64,000 nt of DNA from Bacteroides caecigallinarum (GCF_016902295.1 NZ_JACJLQ010000009.1:31903-95902), one strand, 5' to 3'; shown: positions 26,410-35,639, numbered from the stretch's first letter. Made by a program: numbers and translations. The notes: a model not told the origin generated them from the sequence alone.

Positions 26410-26646
26410 CTATGTATAAGGATGGCATAAACAATATTTCTGCTGCTTTATCGAGTATCTGTTATCAATGCCATAAGCGCATAGTACCGCAGCAGGTACG
26501 CAAACGACACTACCTATAACATCTGCCAGATGAAAATCATTGATATGATTCTCATATACATACGGACGGTACGTGTGCGACAGTACCAGCCCGATAGCAG
26601 CAATCAGAATACCTGAAATTATAAACTTCAGTTTCAAATCATTCAT
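26410..26646 (-). CDS. Small two-TM membrane protein
   Basis: About 78 residues from the ATG at 26646, with two hydrophobic segments (FIISGILIAAIGLVL and VIGSVVCVPAAVLCAYG). The start overlaps the stop of the CPBP gene (ATGAATGA), which indicates translational coupling; a longer frame from 26670 is therefore less likely. Last gene of the seven-gene protease/ABC operon. Function unknown; an immunity- or accessory-type membrane peptide is possible but unsupported. Confidence 0.55.
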   Translation of the reverse strand: MNDLKLKFIISGILIAAIGLVLSHTYRPYVYENHINDFHLADVIGSVVCVPAAVLCAYGIDNRYSIKQQKYCLCHPYT

Positions 26647-27517
26647 TTTCCTTAAGATTCTTAGATACAAGTTTTATTAATACAAAAACAGAAGGAAGTA
26701 ATAATATCGTACATATAATAGAACCTTCAAATCCAAACAATCCACCATTTATTAAATTGTAAGAAGGGTATTCTAATGTTATAAGTGATTGATAAAATTC
26801 TCCACCACTGACATTGAAACCAAAAATGGAACCTTGTAGCCAATTCCATGCACAATGTGAAATTACAGCCGTCCAAAGACTTCCTGTCAATAAAAAAATA
26901 CAGCCATCAAAAAAACCACCTAAAAAAAGATTAACAGCTGAACAGATACTCATATCGGGATTTGCTAAATGTAAAGCAGAAAAAATGAGAGAGGTTATAC
27001 TTAAACTTATCCAGATATTCAAACCAGAGCGACATAAACGTGTCAACAAATAACCCCTTATAAGAATTTCCTCATAAAAAGCACCAAAAATGAACATTAT
27101 CAGACTTAAAGATAAATCTTTCCAATGTAATTGAACTGCTGATATATTTGCTGAACCACTCAATATACAAATTATCAGTCCGAGAGTGAATACTATAACA
27201 GTCCACAATATAATAATCTTAGAAAATTTTCTTAACTTATTATAAGAACACAGGCCCAGTTCGCTTAAAGGACGTTTGTCTATGATGTAATGCAAAAACA
27301 AGATAACCAAAGACACCATTGAACAAGACAGTATAGCAGACAACAAATAATATTGGTCGTTTTCATAACCAGTTGAACCCAATAAAGAAAAAGTGCACTC
27401 CTCTGCTATCAAGGCTCCAAAAAAGAAACCCAAAATTAAAAGCAGCAAATCACCCCAAAGAGGTATTCTATTTTTCTTTTCAATATAACGCATAAGCATA
27501 ACCTTTTTATCCTCCAT
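26639..27517 (-). CDS. CPBP family intramembrane metalloprotease
   Basis: A 292-residue polytopic membrane protein. The three CPBP/Rce1-like motifs are intact: EExxxR at 149-154 (YEEILIRG), H183 in FSALHLANP, and H221/N225 in SHCAWNW. Such proteases process prenylated or peptide substrates in eukaryotes and act in peptide-bacteriocin maturation and immunity in some bacteria. Sixth gene of the operon starting at 32056, with an S8 peptidase, an aspartyl/PDZ protein and an ABC transporter. Confidence 0.88.
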   Translation of the reverse strand: MEDKKVMLMRYIEKKNRIPLWGDLLLLILGFFFGALIAEECTFSLLGSTGYENDQYYLLSAILSCSMVSLVILFLHYIIDKRPLSELGLCSYNKLRKFSKIIILWTVIVFTLGLIICILSGSANISAVQLHWKDLSLSLIMFIFGAFYEEILIRGYLLTRLCRSGLNIWISLSITSLIFSALHLANPDMSICSAVNLFLGGFFDGCIFLLTGSLWTAVISHCAWNWLQGSIFGFNVSGGEFYQSLITLEYPSYNLINGGLFGFEGSIICTILLLPSVFVLIKLVSKNLKENE

Positions 27518-27539
27518 TATTTATTCAACCAAAGACAAG

Positions 27540-28769
27540 TTAGATACTTATCCTTTTCCGCATGATAACAAATATCTTCCTTTCCCCATTACGCTCTATC
27601 TCCAAAGTAAGGCTCTTTGCTTGTCGGATATATGATTCTAATCTGCCGCTTGAAACGGACATTATGTCGAATTCGTTTGCTCCTTTATCAATAGCTATAA
27701 CCTTATCACCTAACATTAATCCTGCTTTTTCTGCCGGCCCATTTATTTCCAATGCCGTAACACAAATAGTATTGTTGCGGACATTAAGGCGTAAACCGAG
27801 TGAAGGCAGCCCGTCTTTAATGGGCTGAAGTGCCCCATCAGTACGTTTTTTGATATATAGATCTCCATTAGCAAGTATGAAATTGATCTTTCCGGCAAAG
27901 ATGTTGCCAGCAACATTTCTGTCAATTGATGGTATGTAACTTAACGTACAGTCTGGTATGGCTATCCCATTACAAAACACGGTAATATCATGAAACTCCG
28001 CAATGGTATCGGTTAGCCCCTCTCTACGATAGTTGGTATACATTCTCGGTGTTTGGCGTTTTCGTAGCTTCTCATAAACGGTCTTGTCTATTATGATGTC
28101 ATAATTCGAACCCAAATCAAACATCACGTTCAAAGTATCGGTCTGTTCACTATACAGCTGTAAATCATTTACAGATTCCTTTGTAAGAGTGAATCCTTTA
28201 CTCTCATATTTCAACAACTGCTCATTGTCAGGTGCAAACATGACCATTTCATTGCTATCCAAATCAAATTTCCAACCTATGTTTTCCATGATGGCTCGTC
28301 CCAATACAGGTCTGTAAAGCGCATTATACATACCGTTATCTTTCGGAACTGACGTGAAAATAACTCCTTCCAGTTTACCATCTCCAAGAGTGATATCATT
28401 CACTTTATATAGTTTTGAGAAGTAGGCTTGTTTGTAGAAGTTAAACGTTGGCATAGGCTTTCGCTTCCAGTATTCTGCTTCATATCGGTCAAGAATTTCT
28501 TGCTTAGCAAGCGAAGTAGATGCTTGTGTGTCAAATAAGAGTGTATCAGTATATTGACCGTTTATCGTAGCAACGACTCCAAAACAACCGTTTGGGTCAC
28601 GAATTATCGGGAAGGTCTGATGGAAATCTACACTTATATTTTCAACAGCCTTGCTCTGTTCTGCATTGAAATATCTAAGCCAAAAGATTATGTAAACAAA
28701 ATATGCAAGCACACAGATAAATAGAACTGACAATATGCGGAATAAATAGCGGAAATATTTTTTTATCAT
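27540..28769 (-). CDS. Membrane-anchored aspartyl-protease-like protein with PDZ domain
   Basis: A 409-residue protein with one N-terminal membrane anchor (about 7-30). Two retropepsin-like halves are seen: LLFDTQASTSLA (canonical DTGA altered to DTQA) and VMFDLGSNYDIIID (DLGS). Residues ~315-405 are a PDZ domain (GPAEKAGLMLGDKVIAIDKG). Likely faces the periplasm. The first active-site Gly is replaced by Gln, so catalysis is uncertain and it may bind rather than cut peptides. The gap to the S8 gene upstream is 18 bp. Confidence 0.75.
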   Translation of the reverse strand: MIKKYFRYLFRILSVLFICVLAYFVYIIFWLRYFNAEQSKAVENISVDFHQTFPIIRDPNGCFGVVATINGQYTDTLLFDTQASTSLAKQEILDRYEAEYWKRKPMPTFNFYKQAYFSKLYKVNDITLGDGKLEGVIFTSVPKDNGMYNALYRPVLGRAIMENIGWKFDLDSNEMVMFAPDNEQLLKYESKGFTLTKESVNDLQLYSEQTDTLNVMFDLGSNYDIIIDKTVYEKLRKRQTPRMYTNYRREGLTDTIAEFHDITVFCNGIAIPDCTLSYIPSIDRNVAGNIFAGKINFILANGDLYIKKRTDGALQPIKDGLPSLGLRLNVRNNTICVTALEINGPAEKAGLMLGDKVIAIDKGANEFDIMSVSSGRLESYIRQAKSLTLEIERNGERKIFVIMRKRISI

Positions 28770-28786
28770 ACAATTAAAAAAGTTTC

Positions 28787-29830
28787 TTAATTAAATAGTA
28801 AGAACATTCTTGAGGTTTGGGGAACACCGTAACCAATTTCACGATTAGGAGCAGAACTGTTCAATCCCGATGTATGCAGAAGATTGATAAGTTCTATCCG
28901 GCTCATTCGTTTGTATTCCAAAAGAGACGCACATAATCCGGCAATGACAGGGGCCGTATATGATGTTCCTCGGCGTGGAGGAGTTGCGTAAGCACATACA
29001 TCGGGCTTTATGTAACCGACTCCCTCATAGCCCATTGAACTGGAGCTGACACGGGTTGTACTGTCGGATTCAATGGCTCCAACGGATATTACCTCCCTGA
29101 CATCAGCGGGGAAATTTGAGTAACGCCAAGGTTCGTCACCCTCGTTACCCATGCTCTGAATAAATATCAGGTTAGGATTGACTTGAAGCACACTGTCTAC
29201 AAATTGCGAAATACGAGAGTTATGTCCGTTGAGCATGGAGGGTGTGTAGCCGTCATAATCATCGAACACCGTATAACCGCATGAGCTTGTTATCACATCT
29301 ACATTGTGTGACAATAACCAGCGTATGGCATTCATCATACGATCTTCTTCTAATCGCAACTCCGTATCGAAGTCGTCAATCTGGGCCAAATAATATTCAG
29401 CATTCCATGCGAGCCCCTTAATTGTATCTCCAGATGAAAGGTAGCCGCCTATGCAGGCGCAGGAATAGGCTCCGTGGTCTCGTTCCCGACCAGATTCCTT
29501 GACGAAGAAATCAGTTGTGTCGCCGTCTATGAAATTGGCATAAGCCGCCACATGCATGTTTTTTGTCCATGAGCGTTGCCGCAATCCTCCGAATCCCGTA
29601 TCCAACACTCCGATTTTAATTCCACGGCCACTGAGATTCAACGAATCGTATGATGCATCGACTATCATTGCCGGAGCTGTTGTATAGACACGTTTCCCGA
29701 TAGACACATAATGTTCGGGAGGATCTGAAAAATCATTTCGTGTCAGATAATAACCCAGTATTAACAGTGTAACTAAGGAAAGCAATAGTATTCCACCAAT
29801 AATTCTAAGAACTGTTTTAAATGTTTTCAT
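28787..29830 (-). CDS. Membrane-anchored S8 (subtilisin-like) serine peptidase
   Basis: A 347-residue subtilase with an N-terminal membrane anchor (about 8-29). The catalytic triad is complete: D77 (GVLDTGFG), H119 (DHGAYSCA), S290 (GTSYTAPVIAG), with oxyanion-hole N229 (SMGNEGD). The short N-terminal segment leaves little room for a classical inhibitory propeptide. Predicted to act at the outer face of the inner membrane. Five bp from the ABC ATPase gene, suggesting functional linkage with export. Confidence 0.9.
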   Translation of the reverse strand: MKTFKTVLRIIGGILLLSLVTLLILGYYLTRNDFSDPPEHYVSIGKRVYTTAPAMIVDASYDSLNLSGRGIKIGVLDTGFGGLRQRSWTKNMHVAAYANFIDGDTTDFFVKESGRERDHGAYSCACIGGYLSSGDTIKGLAWNAEYYLAQIDDFDTELRLEEDRMMNAIRWLLSHNVDVITSSCGYTVFDDYDGYTPSMLNGHNSRISQFVDSVLQVNPNLIFIQSMGNEGDEPWRYSNFPADVREVISVGAIESDSTTRVSSSSMGYEGVGYIKPDVCAYATPPRRGTSYTAPVIAGLCASLLEYKRMSRIELINLLHTSGLNSSAPNREIGYGVPQTSRMFLLFN

Positions 29831-29834
29831 TGAC

Positions 29835-30506
29835 TTAATGTATTTTTATGTAGTTGTTATTCCCAAGAATATCCTGCTCTATCTCATCTATTGATGCTTG
29901 AATATATCTTTTTCGAATGGTATGACCATCCAGAAAATCAATCTCATCGCATAGTTCGTGTAATGTATTGATAAGATGCGATGAGATTATGACAGTCCTC
30001 CCTTTGTCCTTCAATTCGCGTATGATTCTCTTAAGTTGAATGCACCCGTAAAGGTCTATCCCATTGAAAGGTTCGTCAAGAATGTACAAATCATTATCCT
30101 GAAGGAGCAGGGACATAAGTGCAAGTTTCTTCTTCATCCCGGTGGAATAGTCCGAAGCGAATCTTTCCAATGGCAGTTGAAAGGCTTTGTTCAAGGAATC
30201 TATGGCTTCAGCATCCATCTTCTTCCCTTTGGCTTTAATACAGAACTCAAGATACTCCTTTCCTGTGATAAGGGAGTAGAAGAAGCTTTCAGCCGGCATG
30301 TAACCCACTGTCATTTTGGATGATTTCCTTATCTCACCGTCATAATCAGTTACTCCCATGATGCAGTTGAAAAGTGTAGTTTTCCCGGCTCCGTTTTCTC
30401 CCACCAATCCGTAGATTTTCCCGGATTCGTAAGAAACGGAAAGGTTGTCAAGGACTCTTGTCTTACCGTATGCTTTGCTCAATTCTTTTATATATATCAG
30501 TTCCAT
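29835..30506 (-). CDS. ABC transporter ATP-binding protein
   Basis: A 223-residue ATPase with Walker A GENGAGKTT (about 36-44), signature YSTGMKKKLAL, Walker B LYILDEPF and the H-loop SSHL. The short form with a diverged GVTDYDGEIRKS helical part is typical of the ABC-2-type exporters that handle lantibiotics or antibiotics. It overlaps the permease gene by 10 bp and works with it. Confidence 0.92.
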   Translation of the reverse strand: MELIYIKELSKAYGKTRVLDNLSVSYESGKIYGLVGENGAGKTTLFNCIMGVTDYDGEIRKSSKMTVGYMPAESFFYSLITGKEYLEFCIKAKGKKMDAEAIDSLNKAFQLPLERFASDYSTGMKKKLALMSLLLQDNDLYILDEPFNGIDLYGCIQLKRIIRELKDKGRTVIISSHLINTLHELCDEIDFLDGHTIRKRYIQASIDEIEQDILGNNNYIKIH

Positions 30507-31438
30507 ATATGTTTATATTTTTTCTTGACTGAAAGTGTAAGGCCTATATTCAAAGCCAAATAAAGAATTAGTATGACAGGGTTCAAAATAGAAACTATAA
30601 ACAACGGCAATGGGAGAAGTAGCCAGTATATTTCCATTACAATTTGTGTCTCAAAGGAAAATCTTGCTATTCCCATGTTCCAAAGATATAGTAATGCAGA
30701 AGAAAACAATACAAGACAGAAAAGTATAGCTTCTGCATCGTGTGTAAGCACAAGCATAAATAAAATGAACGGGAGCATGGTTATGAAGATATTCCTCAGG
30801 CCTGATTTTACCAGTGTCAGCTGATACATCCCGTAACTGTTATAGACAGAAAGTTCATGCTTCGGTGGCATTACCATATATGCCGTTCCCTGAATAGCTC
30901 CCCACAATATCAGGCATACTTTACAGAGATTGATATTGCCATGCAGTACCCCCATAAAAGACAGAAAGAGCAATACCGCATACAATGGTACTTGTTTTCG
31001 GAACATCCTTCTATACAGCAAATCCCCACTGTATAATAAAGGCATAGGCAGAACTATAGAATGAAACCTTACAGGGTGAATCCACGGCATAACTACCGCA
31101 GTCAGTATGATAACCGGTAAAGAAATGTGATTTGCAGCAATTATCCCCGAAATAATAAACGGTAATCCAAGCAATAAATATTCTGCCGTAAACAATCTTT
31201 TGATTCCTTGCACCTGTAAAGACAGAAACTCCTTGTCTTTTCTGCTGTTATGATACAGCCAGAGCATAAGCAGATAACACACCGGCAATACCCATACACT
31301 CGTTACTTTCGTAAAAGCATAAAACAGGATGGCAGCGATACCGATAAGAAACAGACACCGGAACGGTCCGATGCCTGCAAATACACGCACAATCTGTTTT
31401 GAGCGTAGATTCATATAGAGTAATAAACTCTCCGTCAT
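30497..31438 (-). CDS. Polytopic membrane protein, probable ABC permease
   Basis: A 313-residue protein with about eight hydrophobic segments and no other motif. The overlap of its stop with the start of the ABC ATPase gene makes it the likely transmembrane partner. Sequence is too divergent for me to assign a permease family. Confidence 0.65.
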   Translation of the reverse strand: MTESLLLYMNLRSKQIVRVFAGIGPFRCLFLIGIAAILFYAFTKVTSVWVLPVCYLLMLWLYHNSRKDKEFLSLQVQGIKRLFTAEYLLLGLPFIISGIIAANHISLPVIILTAVVMPWIHPVRFHSIVLPMPLLYSGDLLYRRMFRKQVPLYAVLLFLSFMGVLHGNINLCKVCLILWGAIQGTAYMVMPPKHELSVYNSYGMYQLTLVKSGLRNIFITMLPFILFMLVLTHDAEAILFCLVLFSSALLYLWNMGIARFSFETQIVMEIYWLLLPLPLFIVSILNPVILILYLALNIGLTLSVKKKYKHIWN

Positions 31439-31450
31439 AATCCCCGTCAG

Positions 31451-32056
31451 TTATTCTTCATCTGATTTATAACTGCACAAAGCCTTTCCGCTGTAATGGC
31501 GCAGTCTCCATACAATACTGGTTTCATCAAAGAAGAACATTATTGATAAAAGGCCAAAGTAACATATAGAAATATCACCTATTATAAAACCTAACAGCAA
31601 AGGGATATATCCGCATACACAATGTGCAAGGATATTAGCTATACGGAAATGAATTATCCTCACATCTCCTTTATAAAAAAAACGTATAGTATGGTTTCGC
31701 TTATTATGTATTACTGCAAATTTACTATATGACCGAGGATTGATTATAATATAAACGACGGCCTGAATTAACCAGTTCAATAAAATACCACAAAGCACAC
31801 TGGCGAATATTACATACCTGCCTTTACTGAAATAATTCTCTGAAGTTACATTCAGACTTTCAGTTCCATAAATGGCAGAAAACAGCCACATCATCACTGG
31901 CAGGATAATAATGAATGCCACTATTGCTTTTAGATTTATTCTTTTAGGTTCTGTGAAGTCTATCATCACTTCCTCCCCTTCAGACCCTCTTCCGTACGAA
32001 ATTAATGTTCCTTTTCCGGATGACTGTCCGCTAAAATATTTCTTAAACGCTTTCAT
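31451..32056 (-). CDS. Membrane protein, first gene of protease/ABC operon (possibly DUF3267-like)
   Basis: A 201-residue protein with a soluble N-terminal ~40 residues and about four membrane segments. The C-terminal part (SIMFFFDETSIVWRLRHYSGKAL) is vaguely like DUF3267 putative zincin membrane peptidases, but I see no HExxH. First gene behind direct-repeat box E. Function unknown. Confidence 0.55.
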   Translation of the reverse strand: MKAFKKYFSGQSSGKGTLISYGRGSEGEEVMIDFTEPKRINLKAIVAFIIILPVMMWLFSAIYGTESLNVTSENYFSKGRYVIFASVLCGILLNWLIQAVVYIIINPRSYSKFAVIHNKRNHTIRFFYKGDVRIIHFRIANILAHCVCGYIPLLLGFIIGDISICYFGLLSIMFFFDETSIVWRLRHYSGKALCSYKSDEE

Positions 32057-32094
32057 ATCTATTGCATTTTTTCATCTTATTCTTTATCACACTG

Positions 32095-32154
32095 CAAATA
32101 TAATGTGATACAATCAAATCATTTGTTATCCTTATGTTATCTTTAGGTTAATAC
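32095..32154 (-). promoter_or_regulatory. Direct-repeat box E and -7 element of protease/ABC operon
   Basis: Minus-strand -7 TATATTTG (32095-32102), 19 bp, then plus-strand repeats TTTGTTATCCT, TATGTTATCTT, TAGGTTAATAC (32122-32154). The 19 bp between differ in sequence from boxes A-D while the spacing is kept. It could also influence HK3, which starts 80 bp to the right. Confidence 0.75.
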
Positions 32155-32188
32155 TTCAATTTATGGTTTATATTAATAATCATAATAT

Positions 32189-32196
32189 TATATTTG
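32189..32196 (+). promoter_or_regulatory. -7 element of HK3 operon
   Basis: TATATTTG, 38 nt upstream of the ATG at 32234. A weak GTTT lies near -33. Confidence 0.5.
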
Positions 32197-32233
32197 CACT
32201 GAAAAACCATTAAAAAGTCATATAATATCATAC

Positions 32234-33556
32234 ATGGAGACTTCAAAACGTAAGAAAAACATATTATTCATCACCATACTGTCTGTTGTAGGACTTATCG
32301 GGGCAATAGCTCTGCAGATGATATGGATATACAATTCGTATGAACTGATAAGAAACGATTTACTCAAAGTAAGTTTTGAGGTATTCGAGAAAGTTTTAAG
32401 AGAAGAAACGAACTTAGCCTGTAAGGAAATTCCTGAAGGTACAGAAATACTAGCCGGTCCTGAAAGTGACTCCATACCTTCAATAACATATCTGTATGAA
32501 GGCATACAAAATCTTGGCATTGAAATGTCAATCAACAGAATGGATTCTTTAGTAGAAATATTTCTGAAAGACAAGGATATAAGCAATAATCATTATATAA
32601 ATATTATTGACATTAAGAATGATACTATCATAAAAAGTACCTCTGAAAATCAAGCTGATTTAGACGACAGATTGAATTCTAAAATCATTCCTATAAAAAC
32701 AGATTTGTCACAAGGAGTACAGTTGGTATTATTAAATCCTTATATTTATATTTTCAAGCGTATGGGCCTGATGATTGCCGGCACATTCATCATCATGCTG
32801 CTCGTAATCGTCTGCATCAGCTATCAGGTAAGATTTATTTCACGCTTCGAGAAGATTTTCCAGATTCGCGAGGACTTCTCCTACGCTATGATACACGACA
32901 TGAAAACTCCGCTTACTTCCATCATCATGGCGCTGAATTTCCTCAGAAGCGGAAAGCTTGACAACAGGCAGGAAATGAAGGACAAATATTTCGACATTGC
33001 CGAAAACGAGGCAGACCACCTGCTTACCCTTACAAATAAAGTGCTGACCATATCCAAGCTGGAAAACCATAAACTGGAGATGAACAGAACAGAAGTTGAG
33101 CTTACTCCTATAATAGACAAACTGACCGAGAAGTTCAAGGCGAAATCGCAAAAGACAGTGAATTTCATTACAGATATAAAAGCCGAAACAGCTTATGCCG
33201 ACGCTGAATATCTGGAAGAGGTACTAAGCAACCTGATAGACAATTCCATAAAATATTCGGATGAAAGCGTGGAGATAAGAATAAGCACTGCTCAGGACGA
33301 CAGATACACTATGCTGAAGATACGCGACAACGGATTCGGGATTTCAGAAAAAGACATTCATCTGATATTCCAGAAGTTCGAACGCGCATCAGCCATAAAG
33401 CGTAGCCGCAAAAACGGCACATCGGGCTTCGGACTCGGACTGAACTTTGTCGATCAGGTGGTAAAGGCACATCACGGGAAGATATTTGTTACCAGCATTG
33501 AGGGTGAGTTTACTGAATTTATAATATATTTGCCTCTGACAGACAGTGAGGAATAA
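32234..33556 (+). CDS. rprX: RprX-like sensor histidine kinase (HK3)
   Basis: A 440-residue kinase: TM1 about 10-30, periplasmic sensor 35-172, TM2 about 176-198, phosphoacceptor H221 (YAMIHDMKTPLTS), N box NLIDNSIKYS, DNGFGIS and GFGLGLNF. It is the most divergent of the three local kinases and lies in a cluster with the two PH-domain genes and the OmpR-class regulator, so it is the best candidate for the original partner. Start of an operon with 33575 (18-bp gap) and 34077. Confidence 0.88.
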   Translation: METSKRKKNILFITILSVVGLIGAIALQMIWIYNSYELIRNDLLKVSFEVFEKVLREETNLACKEIPEGTEILAGPESDSIPSITYLYEGIQNLGIEMSINRMDSLVEIFLKDKDISNNHYINIIDIKNDTIIKSTSENQADLDDRLNSKIIPIKTDLSQGVQLVLLNPYIYIFKRMGLMIAGTFIIMLLVIVCISYQVRFISRFEKIFQIREDFSYAMIHDMKTPLTSIIMALNFLRSGKLDNRQEMKDKYFDIAENEADHLLTLTNKVLTISKLENHKLEMNRTEVELTPIIDKLTEKFKAKSQKTVNFITDIKAETAYADAEYLEEVLSNLIDNSIKYSDESVEIRISTAQDDRYTMLKIRDNGFGISEKDIHLIFQKFERASAIKRSRKNGTSGFGLGLNFVDQVVKAHHGKIFVTSIEGEFTEFIIYLPLTDSEE

Positions 33557-33574
33557 ACCAAAATCAATAATAAT

Positions 33575-34090
33575 ATGACAAACAGACAATTGAACTTTGA
33601 TAACATAGACAAGGTGGAGAACCTCATTTATACTCCGCTGGAAAAGAAATACCTGAAAGTACAGATAGTAAAAACAGTATTGGTTTATATCATCTTTATG
33701 GGGCTCACACTTCTGCTCCTTCTGGCAGATGAGTTCGCCTGTCGTGTGACAACGACAATCGGCATCGAATGTGTTTTCCTGACAGCTATGATTGTAAATC
33801 TTTTTCTACTTCCCAAGGCCTATGCCTACAAAGGATTCGCCATCCGCGAGCATGACATCACATACCGTTCAGGAATCATATTCCCTTCCGTAATTACGAT
33901 TCCTTTCTGTAAGATACAGCAGGTCAGCGTACGCCAGAACCCGATAACACGCATTTTCGGGCTTTATGCCATCGACATCGTAAACGGTGCGCAGATGCTT
34001 GAAGCTACCAGCATTCCGGGACTGACTGAAGAGAAAGCAAACGATATTAAGGCACTTATAACAGAAAGCATAAGAAATGAAAATAAATGA
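33575..34090 (+). CDS. PH (bPH2/YdbS-like) domain membrane protein
   Basis: A 171-residue protein with two membrane segments (about 30-75) followed by a bacterial PH domain (GFAIREHDITYRSGIIFPSVITIPFCKIQQVSVRQNPITRIFGLYAIDIVNGA), as in YdbS. YdbS/YdbT pairs contribute to resistance against membrane-active antibiotics in Bacillus. It overlaps the following PH gene by 14 bp, indicating coupled translation. Confidence 0.85.
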   Translation: MTNRQLNFDNIDKVENLIYTPLEKKYLKVQIVKTVLVYIIFMGLTLLLLLADEFACRVTTTIGIECVFLTAMIVNLFLLPKAYAYKGFAIREHDITYRSGIIFPSVITIPFCKIQQVSVRQNPITRIFGLYAIDIVNGAQMLEATSIPGLTEEKANDIKALITESIRNENK

Positions 34091-35576
34091 TTTCTCAATA
34101 CCGCGCAGGATGAGCAAAAGTGCTTTCGTGATTTTCTTCGTGAAGGCTCTGCGAAGCTATGCAAGTCTTATTCTGATACTTTTCACTGTCAGGATATTCG
34201 ATTCGTCCGATGAGACTTCTGTCATGGAATACATAATAATGCTTCTGTCCTATCTGGCAGGATTCATTGCCATATCGCTGATAACCGCATTCCTAAGTTT
34301 CTACTTCAAGAAATATTACGTAGAGGACGGTAATCTGATTTTTATCCATGGTGTAATACAGCATGAAAGGACAAGCATCCCTCTGAATAAGATTCAGTCT
34401 TTACGTACCAAGAGCGGTCTCATCTATCGTATGCTTGATATGAAAGGCATCTCGTTCGACACGCTTGCATCACGTACTGAAGAGATAGAACTCATACTTG
34501 ACGATGACGACTGGGATGCTCTGTTAAGCCGTGTGGAGACTCAGGAAAATACACAGGAGGAAGTACAAGAGACTGAAGCTACGGAACAGGCGGCTACAGA
34601 AAACAGTAAAACCATTAAACTGGAGGTAAGCAACCTGAATCTGATTAAAGGTGCTCTCTGCCAGAATCACCTGAAAGGCATGGCTGTGCTGTTCGGTGTG
34701 CTTGCCACGCTATACAATCAGATAACTTCCGTTAACGATAAGGCTGCAAACTATTTCATAGACTATGTAGAGACACATGCCGATTCTTCAGCGTTCTCTG
34801 TTACAGCTGTATTAACGGTCATCGTGATATTGTACTTAGTAATACTGATTCTGTGGATGGGAAAGGTTTTCCTGCAATACTTCAATATGGATATACGTAT
34901 GGGCGAAAAACAGCTTTTCTTCGAAAGCGGACTGATTACGCGCAACAGCAGCCGGTTCTCATTCGACAAGGTATGTACACTTTACGTGAAAAGGAATATC
35001 ATTGAAAACTGGTTGGGATGCTGCACTATAATGGTCAGGCAGGCACTGAATGCCACAGACGAAAAGAAAGGTGCCGACGTAAAGATTTACGGTTCGTCGC
35101 ATGACGGAAACTTCCTGAGCTGGTGGCTGGGGAAAGACTATACATCCTCGCCCTCTGTCATTTCTGCCCGTTCCGGTTATGGTCTGCTTGGCTACACCAT
35201 AAGATTCGACATTCTGATTTCGCTGGCAGTAGCCATAGTCTTGTGCTATTACGGACAGTACATCTGGCTTTTTGCTCCCATAGCTTATATGCTGGTTTCG
35301 CTTGCCAAGGGATTTCTTGCTGTACGCAGAAGCCATATCACCCTCAAAGAGGACTATATGGAAATAAGCAACGGAAAGTTTGCCGAGATTTATAATTATG
35401 TGAAGTATGAGGATATAGAGGTAGTACGTATGGTTTCCACTCCTTTCACACCATATTACCATAGGGTGAAACTGGTGATTTCCACCAATGGAACATCGTT
35501 CGTCATAAGGAGCCTGAAAGAACAGGAGGCAAAGGAGATATACGAACTGTTATTGCTCAACTGCCACAATTACTAA
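34077..35576 (+). CDS. Large PH (YdbT-like) domain membrane protein
   Basis: A 499-residue protein with at least two bPH2 modules between pairs of membrane segments: YYVEDGNLIFIHGVIQHERTSIPLNKIQSL near 80-115 and LFFESGLITRNSSRFSFDKVCTLYV near 280, plus a third at the C-terminus (ITLKEDYMEISNGKF). A Glu/Thr-rich linker lies around 155-180. Partner of the smaller PH protein; the pair sits between the kinase and the response regulator, which suggests the membrane state is part of what this system controls or senses. Confidence 0.83.
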   Translation: MKINDFSIPRRMSKSAFVIFFVKALRSYASLILILFTVRIFDSSDETSVMEYIIMLLSYLAGFIAISLITAFLSFYFKKYYVEDGNLIFIHGVIQHERTSIPLNKIQSLRTKSGLIYRMLDMKGISFDTLASRTEEIELILDDDDWDALLSRVETQENTQEEVQETEATEQAATENSKTIKLEVSNLNLIKGALCQNHLKGMAVLFGVLATLYNQITSVNDKAANYFIDYVETHADSSAFSVTAVLTVIVILYLVILILWMGKVFLQYFNMDIRMGEKQLFFESGLITRNSSRFSFDKVCTLYVKRNIIENWLGCCTIMVRQALNATDEKKGADVKIYGSSHDGNFLSWWLGKDYTSSPSVISARSGYGLLGYTIRFDILISLAVAIVLCYYGQYIWLFAPIAYMLVSLAKGFLAVRRSHITLKEDYMEISNGKFAEIYNYVKYEDIEVVRMVSTPFTPYYHRVKLVISTNGTSFVIRSLKEQEAKEIYELLLLNCHNY

Positions 35577-35639
35577 ATCATATTTTCACTTTTATTCAAT
35601 TTTTATTTTACAAACACACAGACAATACGATATTTTGAA

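Noticed and set aside
26410..32056. Lantibiotic or other RiPP biosynthesis cluster
   Set aside because: Protease and ABC genes fit, but there is no precursor peptide with a leader, no cyclase or radical SAM enzyme, and all gaps are too short to hide one.
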